From Owenia fusiformis (lineage: Eukaryota; Annelida; Polychaeta; Sabellida; Oweniidae), in NCBI GenBank assembly GCA_903813345.2, contig CAIIXF020000005.1, positions 37,329,375 through 37,393,374 on the forward strand: a DNA stretch of 64,000 bases. The letters are read 5' to 3'. Shown here in pieces: positions 32,901 through 44,900 of the stretch. The notes below the pieces were generated by a model. It was given only the letters and a program-made list of their open reading frames with translations. It was not told where the DNA came from and searched no databases. The translations under genes and the position numbers were made by a program. Each line of letters opens with the position of its first letter. The first letter of the stretch is position 1.

Positions 32901-35900
32901 GAATGGATTTTGGATATTTGGGAAGAATGAAATGAATTAAGTAGACATGACACACAGACAAGCTATTTTGACTTATTTACAAATGCTATTACCTGATAGC
33001 TGGTACAAACACTATAGAGGTCTCATCGCAGACTTCCGGTATGGGGATTTTTGACATGCTATTTTGAATCTCTTATTACTTGCAGAATATTTACTTGATC
33101 TTTTTTCTATTTGTACAACTTGCTAATGATACTCTCGCGTTAATTTTTTACAAATTATCAGTGAATTTGGTCAATTAGTTGCCGAGAAAAATACTTTGCA
33201 AAAAGTGTCTCATTTTTTTTGGGACACCCGATATATTGGGTGGTTTAGGCCAAATATGAACAATATTCATGAAGAATTGGGATTTTTAGAGCAAACGGTC
33301 TAGAACTTTTGGATCAACCCTCGTATAAGAGGAGAGGTCAAAACAATATGTAATTTTAAGACTCCTTTCTGTTATAAATGTTACATTGATAAACCTTCCC
33401 TTAAATAAACTTACTCAATTCTCCTTATAATAAAATGGAGAGACTTCTTTGACCATAGAACTTGACCACAATGGCTGACCATAATTGCTGGCCATGATAG
33501 CTGACCATAATGCATGACCAAAATAGTTGACCAAAATGGATGGCCATTAGAGATGACCATAAACTGGCCTGTTTGGCTTGGAAATTTGGTTAATTTTCAA
33601 CACAATATTTTTGACATGTTGAATCATCGGTGATCTTGTTTCATTTTTTACTAGGCCTAATGCTTACCACTTTCTATTTGTTATACACTCTTCAATATGT
33701 GGGCCTTAAAAAGGATGTTTTATACTTTCTTTTCCTTATTGCTGCTTTAATTTTAACCTACTGTACACGTACATGTACGTAATTGATATGTATTCCCTGG
33801 GTGTAAGAGTAAGGATTGTTTATACTGAAAACACTTAAAGCTGGAGAATTACATGTCATCAAGATCCTGACATCACTGCCTTCTATCAGATCATTTCTAG
33901 AGAAATATATTCTAGTTGCAGAACAGAAAGATGTTATGAATTTCAGAATATGTTGCATGTATAGTTTGTAGTTTCTTAGGAATTCAGTCTGAATAAGTAG
34001 AATAACTAGCTATATTTTTTCATTGTATTTTGTGAATGGCATTCTAGAATAGCAATTCATAACTTTCCTAAAACTCCCAGTTAGTGTCATGTGTTACATT
34101 AAAGAAGTGCTAATGTGTTTTAAAGTGAAAAATGGCCATGGAAAATATGGGTGAATGCAGGTGGTGTGATATGTCTACATTCTTTACATTCTTGTGAAAT
34201 ATTTTAAAGCCAATAGCTTATGTCATTTAACAAAATATTTTACACAATTTTTTTTGTATCATGTTGCATCTTTTATACAATTATAAAAGATTTGAATCCA
34301 AACGCTTATATAGATTTTTATGCACCTATTTTATGTATGAGGTTGATTCAAATCTGTATACATACGTACTTTTATTTTTTATTTTGCCAAATTGTGTGCT
34401 TTGTCTATGACCCATGACTTGATTATGAAGCCCATATTCTAATTCTGTGACCCAGATAACTTAAACATGTTGCCCATATTTTAATTACCGGTATGTTGCC
34501 CATATTTTAGTTATGGCACCCATATATCATTGGATGTCCCATATTTTAATCAAGCAGATAATATCTTAATCCTATGTCCCTCTTATCAGGTGTCCCATAA
34601 TTTAGTCATTTAACCCATAATTTATGGACCAGAAACATTATGTTAAGCCTAATATGAAAGTGCTTTGATGTGTTTAGTTGGCAAAACATGGATTTAAATG
34701 ATGATTTTCAATTCTATAACGAACAATTTTTTCTTGTTTTGTGCAGACTTTGTGAATTGCCAGGATGTTCTTGCACCAGGGGCACCAACCGTGAATTCAC
34801 TACAGTCAAACCTGAAATATTTCACCCTGGATGAGGATGTTACCCTGTATTTTCAAATAAATGGACAACCAAAACCAAGGTAATTATTCAAATTGTCATG
34901 GATAGTGCTAAAAACTGAATGAACAACTTGTTATACATGTATTATACACTTGCAATGATTTGACAGCTTTTGGTTTCATGAATTTGTAATTTGAAAAATA
35001 TTTTTTTAGTTTACATAAATATAGATGGATTCAATAAATCATACTGATTAATGCTATTTTTGATGCATTTTTGTTGAGCTTTGCTATAGTTCTGTAATAA
35101 GCATTTAAATATAAAATTATGGAATATACACTTACACATCATTAATTTATTTTCAGGCCTCTGGGTGTATAACCACCTTAAATACTTACCCAGTTTACCT
35201 ACATTTGTATTTATTGTAATATCTTTTATATATAAATATATAAAATATAATAAATGATCTTAGGTAATAATACAAAACTGAAAAACACACATTGGAACAA
35301 ATTCGATTCAAATATTACTCACAAATAGGACCATTCAAGTGATGTGTTTTTTGGTTTGAATTCACTGCAGTATATACATTTGGGTGGCAATAAACTTACT
35401 TCTTATTTGTATAAATATAAAATATAAAATAAGATATAAATTTTCACAATCTTGATGCTTTGTTTTTGTGCTACCATGCATTACCTTTACAATTAATAAC
35501 ACTATACGCCTTTGTCAATTCAGATGTCGCTATCATAAAGGTGGTGTTCCAGTTCAATATAGTGAGAATATTTTCCTGGAAAATGATGGGAATAATCTCC
35601 AGTTAATATCAGCCAATGAGGAGAGTGAAGGAATATACCATGTGACATGTGTGAACAAATATGGAATAGCAATCTCCGACAGCGTTCATCTCAAAATGGC
35701 ACGTAAGTTGCGATTAATAACTGTATTTTTATACATTCTGGTCGGAATCAAATTATTGAAATATGATAAAAATTTCAAAAATGTGGTGACCTATTGTTAC
35801 GCCCAACATTCTTTGAGACTGCTATATATGGTGTCTGTGTGGTCTAAGTGGTTAAGTATTGTGCATAACGATTTCTGGAGTTCTGCTTTTTGAGGAATCG

Positions 35901-38900
35901 TCTTGTCATATGAATACCTTCTTCACATTCACAACTCTTAAGACTTTCTCGTTTATTAACAATTTAGTAATTTCCTAATGAAAAAATATTGCCTTTCGCA
36001 AGTTGTGGATCCAACAATACCATCAAGAATAATTTTATGCTGAATTGCTTAAGTTACACTAAAAGTAGAACCCATGTTTAGGCAGTAGTGATATTAGAAT
36101 ATCATATTATATTATTCAGGGATAAATCTTTACCACACCATCGAGGAAACTCAGGTGATGGTTCTGGCGGGAGACAAGCTTACCCTTCCATGCAAGAGTC
36201 CCGAGAGTGTCCCAGATACTGTACTACACTGGGAGTGGGCCACACCTACAGGGCGACTCACATCAACTGAAATCGTTGAAACTGAGAATCATGGGATGGA
36301 TCAAGAGGGTTTGTTACCATAGTAACATTATTTGCTCTTTAGTTGATTACATCCTCTATATTAATGTTATGTTAATCATCAAGAATAGATTAAAAGAAGT
36401 TCTCCCATGGGCCACTGACACAATGTTTTTTATTTAAATGTATGTTGTTGAGTGGCTTGCTTTATTTACTTCTCTGTCTTATAACTGACTTATAAAAACA
36501 CTTATAGTCATCAGTATAGTCTTGTATTTTAAGGGTTGATCTTTCATTTTATAGGTAACTTCAGATTTCTCATGGCTCAGTACCAAGATGGTTTCATAAG
36601 TACACGTCATTTATATGCCTGCGTTGCTACAAATACGGTCCTCAACACACGAGTCGCCTCAGGGTTTTACAATGTAACTGTTATTGGAGGTTTGTAAAAC
36701 ATCTTTGCTTATCATATTTTTTCACTTCCAAGGTGGTTTTGATACAACTTAGATGGACATGCTAACATGGGTGAGCTATTGTAATTGCCCACTTGTCTGT
36801 CAGTGTTTCCATCTATCCATCCATCCATCCATTCATCCAGCCATCCGTCTGTCCATCCATCCATCCATCCATCCATCCATCCATCCATCCATCCATCCAT
36901 CCATCCATCCATCCATCCATCCATCCATCCATCCATCCATCCATCCATCCATCCAGCCATCCATCCAGCCATCCATTTGTCTGCCCATCCATCCATCCAT
37001 CCATCCATCCATTTGTCTGCCCATCAATTCATCTGTCTGTCCATCCAGGAAATAACTCAAACACAATTGTTTATTTTTTATATGCATGTGTACTTTATTT
37101 TGTGTACTATAAGTTTTTTCTTGGTGTGTAAAATGATCTTGATTTAGTAAAAAAACAAACAAAAAAATATTGTGCCATCTTGAAAATGGTAATCACATAG
37201 CTATTGTATTATATTAATTTTAACTCAAAATGTAGTAGAGCAATTATGATGATGACATTTAACATATGTATAGTTGAAAGCATCGCACATTTTCCGTCGA
37301 CAATGTACATTATATGAATGCCATCTTAAAAATTGCTTTTCTTTTTCAGAGGGTAGCAATTAACTTAGTCTTTGGGTTTCAGGGTAGTGTATTTATGAAT
37401 TAATTCATTTCAAATGTATTACATGTATTTACATACTCTGATATAGATATAGTTTCTGATTTTTCTTTTAATTTGTACAAAACTATAGTATCATAATAAG
37501 AACCTTTTGCATTTTTATTTAGGTACACCTTATTGTGATCACAACAGTGGTTTCTATGGAAACATCACCACAGGAAGTTGTTACAGTGGTGTCTCAAAAG
37601 CTGACAACATGGATACTGCTATAGCAACATGCGCTAGATCTAAGTATGAACTTATTTACATTGTTTATAGTTCAATTTGAATGAATGGCACTCCAAAGAA
37701 ATTTATTGAGAGAAATTTGTCGGCTACTTAATTTGGCGGACTTTAACAATTTGGTGGATCTGCCAAATTAAGTAGAAGTACAGTATTCAACGAAAAAAAA
37801 TTCATAAAAGCCATCCATTGTATGAATGCTGACACTTTCCCTATCCATATAAGGTAATGTTCTTGTAGACTCTGCTAAGAGGGTTAAGATCTGCGTACTG
37901 TTCATTTACATTTTGTTTCATTTGAAACTCTCACTTTTTAGCCACCATTTCGTGATTTGATTGCTGTGCATATATTACACAAACATCTTTTATTTAAACT
38001 GTACTTATTTTACATGGCAAATATTAATATGTTTAAAGTGAAGAACATCTACTTAGGATTTTTAAAGTTCTTTCAAATGGTCAGATGTATACATGTAACA
38101 CCTGGATATTTGTTAACTCACAAATGTGGAAATGCTTTTAGGGCTGTGCTGGTGATGCCTAAGACTCAGATGGATAGATATTTTCTCCATGAAATCATGA
38201 ATGTTGGTAAGTTTCTATAATTGTATTAAAAAAAACACTAATGAGAAATGTTTGCAACTTGAACTCCTCCATTAGGTTTACATGCAACTCAGAATGAGGC
38301 TTGCTGTCATGACAACCCTGTATGACTACTAAATCTGGTGGATTAGTTCGTCAGGCACTCCTCTCATTGACCTTGTTTCTTTTGCTGTACATTGGGCTGT
38401 TGCACACTATTACTTGTATGTATGCAATGTACAATGTAAAACATTGCAAATAATTCAGCAATTTACAATGCAACCAATGGACTCAGTCTTTTCAGCATTT
38501 GAAAAACTGAATGATATCCGTATATGCTGGAAAAATTGTATTAAGGTCACTTTTTTAGACACTTACACCCCTAGTAAATACCATAGGTGGCATAATAGTG
38601 ATTCAAAAATGTTTTTTCTGAATTTCAGGGATTTCAACTCGTGTATTTGTCGGCATGAGGTCCATTATTATTGATAGCAATACTAAATACACCTGGTTTG
38701 ATGGTACACCATTTACAGAACGAGTAGTTCAGGTACATGAAATTAGCATTTAGGATAGTGCCACCAATGTGCCATGATGTGTTACTTGAATCCTGTTGAG
38801 TATCAAAATAATATATTTTTTAACGCCTGAAGATGGAGATGTCATTTATACTATAATTCTGTTTTTATTCTAGACTAGCGAGGTTTTATTGGACTGTATT

Positions 38901-41900
38901 GTGTATGATATTGTCCGTAAGCAATTCGTCGATCAGCCTTGTGAAAGAGAGACCGATGTCATTTGTCAGACACACTTGAAGACAGGTATTTAAGACAAAT
39001 GGGTCATGTGATCCATTAGCTCACGTAACCATGGCTATAACCTTAACTAGTAGACTTTGCCAGCCTGTGACCAGAATGGGTCAGTTAGTTTAGTAACAGT
39101 TGTTCCTTGATTCATTTTCCGATTGAATTCGATTAGATCATGAAATATGATCAGATAATTTTAAATGGTGGAGTTAGAAAGGAATAATTTATACATAAAC
39201 AATTAAGTTATGAGATGTAAATTATACAGAAAATTAATTAAGTGTGTTTATTTTCTAGATATTGAGGACTTTCCTACTGAGATGTATTACTCCACTGAGA
39301 GTCCTATAGTGGCCTTAGAAGGGGAGTCGCTGGACCTGCAGTGCATGTGTGCTGGTTCAAGGTAAGAGTCCTTTGGTGCCCTTAGAAGGGGAGTTGCTGT
39401 ACCTGTGTGCTTGTTCAAGGTAAGAGTCCTATGTGACCTTAGAAGGAGAGTCGCTGGACCTGCAGTGCATGTATGCTGGTTCAAGGTAAGAGTCCTATGT
39501 GGCCTTAGAAGGAGAGTCGCTGAACCTGCAGTGCATGTGTGCTGGTTCAAGGTAAGATTCCTATGTGGCCTTAGAAGGAGAGTCGCTGAACCTGCAGTGC
39601 ATGTGTGCTGGTTCAAGGTAAGATTCCTATGTGGCCTTAGAAAGAGAGTCGCTGGACCTGTAGTGCATGTGTGCTGGTTCAAGGTAAGATTCCTATGTGG
39701 CCTTAGAAGGAGAGTCGCTGAACCTGCAGTGCATGTGTGCTGGTTCAAGGTAAGATTCCTATGTGGCCTTAGAAAGAGAGTCGCTGGACCTGTAGTGCAT
39801 GTGTGCTGGTTCAAGGTAGGAGTCCTATAGTGGCCTTAGAAAGAGAGTCGCTGGACCTGCAGTGCATGTGTGCTGGTTCAAGGTAAGAGTCCTATGTGAC
39901 CTTAGAAGGAGAGTCGCTGAACCTGCAGTGCATGTGTGCTGGTTCAAGGTAAGATTCCTATGTGGCCTTAGAAAGAGAGTCGCTGGACCTGTAGTGCATG
40001 TGTGCTGGTTCAAGGTAGGAGTCCTATAGTGGCCTTAGAAAGAGAGTCGCTGGACCTGCAGTGCATGTGTGCTGGTTCAAGGTAAGATTCCTATGTGGCC
40101 TTAGAAGGGGAGTCGCTGGACCTGTGTGCTGGTTCAAGGTAAGAGTCCTTTAGTGCCCTTAGAAGGGGAGTCGCTGGACCTGCAGTGCATGTGGGCTGGT
40201 TCAAGGCAAGAGTCCTTTAGTGGCCTTAGAAGGGGAGCCGCTGGACCTGCAGTGCATGTGTGCTGGTTCAAGGTAGGAGTCCTATAGTGGCCTTAGAAAG
40301 AGAGTCGCTGGACCTGCAGTGCATGTGTGCTGGTTCAAGGTAAGATTCCTATGTGGCCTTAGAAAGAGAGTCGCTGGACCTGCAGTGCATGTGTGCTGGT
40401 TCAAGGTAGGAGTCCTATAGTGGCCTTAGAAGGAGAGTCGCTGGACCTGCAGTGCATGTGTGCTGGTTCAAGGTAAGATTCCTATGTGGCCTTAGAAGGA
40501 GAGTCGCTGGACCTGTAGTGCATGTGTGCTGGTTCAAGGTAGGAGTCCTTTAGTGGCCTTAGAAGGGGAGTCGCTGTACCTGCAGTGCATGTGTGCTGGT
40601 TCAAGGTAAGAGTCCTATGTGGCCTTAGAAGGAGAGTCACTGGACCTGCAGTGCATGTGTGCTGGTTCAAGGTAAGATTCCTATGTGGCCTTAGAAGGAG
40701 AGTCGCTGGACCTGTAGTGCATGTGTGCTGGTTCAAGGTAGGAGTCCTTTAGTGGCCTTAGAAGGGGAGTCGCTGTACCTGCAGTGCATGTGTGCTGGTT
40801 CAAGGTAAGATTCCTATGTGGCCTTAGAAGGAGAGTCGCTGGACCTGTAGTGCATGTGTGCTGGTTCAAGGTAGGAGTCCTTTAGTGGCCTTAGAAGGGG
40901 AGTCACTGGACCTGTGTGCTGGTTCAAGGTAAGATGCCTTTAGTGGCCTTAGAAGGGAAGACGCTGTACCTGCAGTGCATGTGTGCTGGTTCAAGGTAAG
41001 AGTCCTATGTGGCCTTAGAAGGAGAGTCACTGGACCTGCAGTGCATGTGTGCTGGTTCAAGGTAGGAGTCCTATAGTGGCCTTAGAAGGAGAGTCACTGG
41101 ACCTGCAGTGCATGTGTACTGGTTCAAGGTAAGAGTCTTTTAGTGGCCTTAGAAGAGTAGTCGCTGGACCTGCAGTGCATGTGGGCTGGTTCAAGGTAAG
41201 AGTCCTATAGTGGACTTATTAGAGGAGTCGCTGGACCTGCATTTCATGTGTGCTGGTTCAAGGTAAGAGTCCTTTAGTGGACTTAGAAGAGGAGTTGCTG
41301 GACCTGCATTTCATGTGTGCTGGTTCAAGGTAAGAGTCCTTTAGTGGACTTAGAAGAGGAGTTGCTGGACCTGCATTTCATGTGTGCTGGTTCAAGGTAA
41401 GAGTCCTTTAGTGGACATAGAAGGGGAGTTGCTGTACCTGCAGTGTATGTGTGCTGGTTCAAAGCAAGAGTCCTTTAGTGGACATAGAAGAGGAGTTGCT
41501 GGACCTGCATTTCATGTGTGCTGGTTCAAGGTACATCAAAATAATGTCAAATCATGTATTATCGTTGTACAGTAAAAACAATTTTACAAATATCTGTTTG
41601 ATATTGAATAAGGAATAACTTACATGTAAATCTGTGCAAGACATGTACACCTATAATCTAAACTCTGAGATGTAGTATAATATAATAACATAGGACATGT
41701 AGTCTTTTTTATGATACCATATGGTATATTAAGAGTATAATGTCACACGGTACTGTATTCACATAGTATGGTACCATACTGCGCAGTGTTCACAGTACTT
41801 TACAGTACTGTTTGAATCTATGGAAGTGATCTCCCCAGCATTAAAGCAAGTGGGTGCAGCACCCACCTGAGATTTTGAAAATAGGCTTGCATCCATCTGA

Positions 41901-44900
41901 AAATGGGAAAATCGGCATTTTTTGACCATTTTTGGTCTGAATTGTGAAAATGAGAATATTGCACCCACCTGAGAAAAGATACTGGGGATATTACTGTATG
42001 GTGTCATAGCCAAAATGGCACAGTATGGTACTGTTAGAGATTGAAATAATATATTAATGTAATATAATGTAACATGTATCACAGAGGTGTAGAATCAAGA
42101 TGGACTACTCCCACACATCAAGACTACGAAGTGAAGCCACCGTTCAGTAGAGTGCTACATTTTGAGTCAGTGAGACAAATACATGAGGGGAACTACACAT
42201 GTGACTGTATTGAACTTGTAGAAGATGAATCAGGGGAGATTATGGAGGAACTCAAAATGAAAACTTCAGCAACATATCAAGTTATTGTAGAAAGTAAGAT
42301 ATCTATCAAATTAATATTTATTTATTATGTCACCACTAAAAATTGTGGTCTCTGGTTTTTTTGTGGCGACGGTTGGCCATCGCCAGTTGGTGGTTGGTGT
42401 TTGTTACAAATTCTTAAAACTTCCAATAACTTAACAAATACTGGTAAGACTGACTTCAGTTGTTTTCAAAATCATCTTCAAGTTTTCAGAAGTTCAAATC
42501 TGACTTTGTATTTAAGATTTGACCTTCAGTGACCTTTTAAAAGTAAAAAAAGGTCAAAAAGGTATTTTTGGCTCCGTCCGTCTGTTGGTCCGTCCGTTGG
42601 TCGTACCGTCCCTCCATTGGTCCGTCAGTCCGTCCGTCAACATTGGCCGCACAAATTAAAACTGCTATTCGGATTGAGTCATATCCACAGTCATTTTATG
42701 CATATCCATAATGCCTATTTGACCTATCATCGCTATTTCCAAAGTTGGCCCGGTTTCCGAGAAATTGCTGATTTTGACGTCAAAAAGTCAAATTTTCTGT
42801 AAATACTTAAGACACTTTGTTGAAGTAGAACTTTCAAATAACTTGTAGTAGTTGCTGTATATGCAACTTATGTCCTCTGAAGATTTCAAAGCTCTTGGAA
42901 TTATAGTTTTTGGTGTTTACTTTATAAATTTGACAAAAAGTAGGACATTTTCAGGAAACTTTCTTCTGTATAAAGTCTTTTGGCAGGTTTTGTGATTGAC
43001 AAGTTTCTCAAAGTTTGCCTTATACTTGATCATTTCTTGCAATGAATTACATCATATCTAGATTTAAGCATTCCCTACATATTGCTCAATATATGTCAGC
43101 ATCAAATTTTTACCGTTTTTGAGATATTTGACGTCAAAAAACAGTAAAAATAAGATATTTTTTAACTTGCTTCAATTTGACCAAATGTTTTTTTGAAAAT
43201 CATCTACAAGTTACCACGAGTTCAAATCTGACATTAGTTTTAGGATTTGACCTTTACTTGACCTTCAGTGACCTTTGAAAGGTCAAAAAAGTTGATTTTT
43301 CAAATTGATTTTTGGATGTAAATTTTGGTCAGCTTAATCACAAAATACCTTACTGAGCTCTAAATAAGTAAAATTTTCAAGGTCAAAGGTCATCAAATTA
43401 GGTCACACAACTGTGTTGTCTAAGTTTCTCAAAGTTCAAGACTACAAATCCAAATCAATATTTTTGTTTGAAAGTCAGGATATACATTCCTCTGGAGGTT
43501 CCAAACTGTGTGAGCACAGGACCGTGGGTCCTATTTTTTCAACTTGCCTCAAACTTTATTTCCAGAATCATCTACAAGTTTTCAGAAATTTCAAATCATG
43601 ACTTTGGATTTGAGATTTGACCTTCATTGATCTTCTCAAGGTCAAAAAAGGTCTAAAGGTCTTAACAAACAAATACTGTTAAGATTGACTTCAGTTGTTT
43701 TCAAAATCATCTACAAGTTTCCAAAAGTTCAAATCTGACTTTAGATTTGAGATTTCACCTTCTTTGTTCAATTTTTTTTCAAAATCATCTACAAGTTTCC
43801 AGAAATTCAAATCTGACTTAAGATTGAACTAATAATATTGTTAGCAACTAGGGTGACATTTTGTCATGTTAATGCCTTGTTATGTGTTTATAATTGATAT
43901 TTGATAAATGAATTATAATGTGATTTGGCGGTAAAAAATTAGGCTAAATTTAAGAATACTCAATCAATGAATTCTTTACCTTCTCTGTGAAACTAAGATT
44001 TTAAGACCCAAGTATGAAAATTCTTCAAAAAATTATGTAGCATATACCTGTCATCTATCTTCTCTAAATAATGGACAGGGTATAGTATGAATTTTTGGAA
44101 ATCCTGGAAATATACACTTGACAGAACCAAAAAATAAGTGCTACAATAAATTTAACAATAGCATCATCTCAACAATGAACAAACAAGCAAGAAAATAATC
44201 AAACAAACAAACAAACAGACAAAGAATCATGTTATATCTTGCAGGTGCCCCAAAGCTGAGAAATCTGCTACGAAATCAGTTTGTACTTGAGGGTTATGAT
44301 GCAGTTTTTAACTGTGATGCATACAGTAATCCTAGGGCCCTGATTACATGGCTTGTTAATGGGAAAGTCTTCAAGCAGAATAATTTTACAAGTGAGTCCA
44401 TTGTTACAGATTCAAACATGACCATGCTCTATATCTAATTGATTGGTAGGTACAAAAAAATTCAAAGCAAATGCGTGACATGTGAAAAGTCTGAATGGTA
44501 TATGTTTTCGCTTTTTTCGGCGTTTGTTTTTTGTGTATCGGCATTCAGTTCTTCTACAGAAATATTTTTGCTTGACAATTATCAGGTAAAATGCGTATTT
44601 GCATGACATATTCTGTCACACAAAAAAATCTGGCTTGACTTCAATTTCTTCTGCAAACGCCTGACAAATACGCAAATTGCCATCAGGTGGACGACCTGCA
44701 ATCAGAATGCAGCATAGCCAATATAGAACGTTCTCTTATTCTCAATAGATGCTCGTTGGACAGAATGTCAGTACAAATGCACTCACCTTTGGCTCATGCT
44801 TTGTCCGACATTCTGTTCAGCTTGTGCTGAATTTCGCCATATTGAATGGCCTATCTTTATTTATTCCTTAATAATTTTATGATCATGAAGATGCCTTGCA

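Larger units (their letters stand above)
27215..34746 (+). other. Receptor intron 1 (7.75 kb), most of it
   Basis: No supported exon. Contents listed separately: two GTGGAACACC MITEs, a 27-bp minisatellite, a miRNA-like hairpin and a TATA-flanked inverted-repeat element. Degenerate short repeats of TGACCATAATGGC type (33460-33560) and GCCCATATTTTAATT type (34420-34640) are also present. Confidence 0.6.

Noticed and set aside
36712-37162. Several overlapping open frames of 60-120 codons on both strands
   Set aside because: They are translations of the (CCAT)n microsatellite and lie in receptor intron 5.
39287-41060. Open frames of up to 175 codons on the minus strand ([16 protein letters not shown] repeats) and a 141-codon plus-strand frame
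   Set aside because: They arise because the 66-bp unit of the exon-derived array is divisible by 3. No start context, splice signals or known domain supports them.
39296-41533. CRISPR-like regularly spaced repeats
   Set aside because: Units are contiguous with no unique spacers, contain exon sequence and lie in an animal gene.
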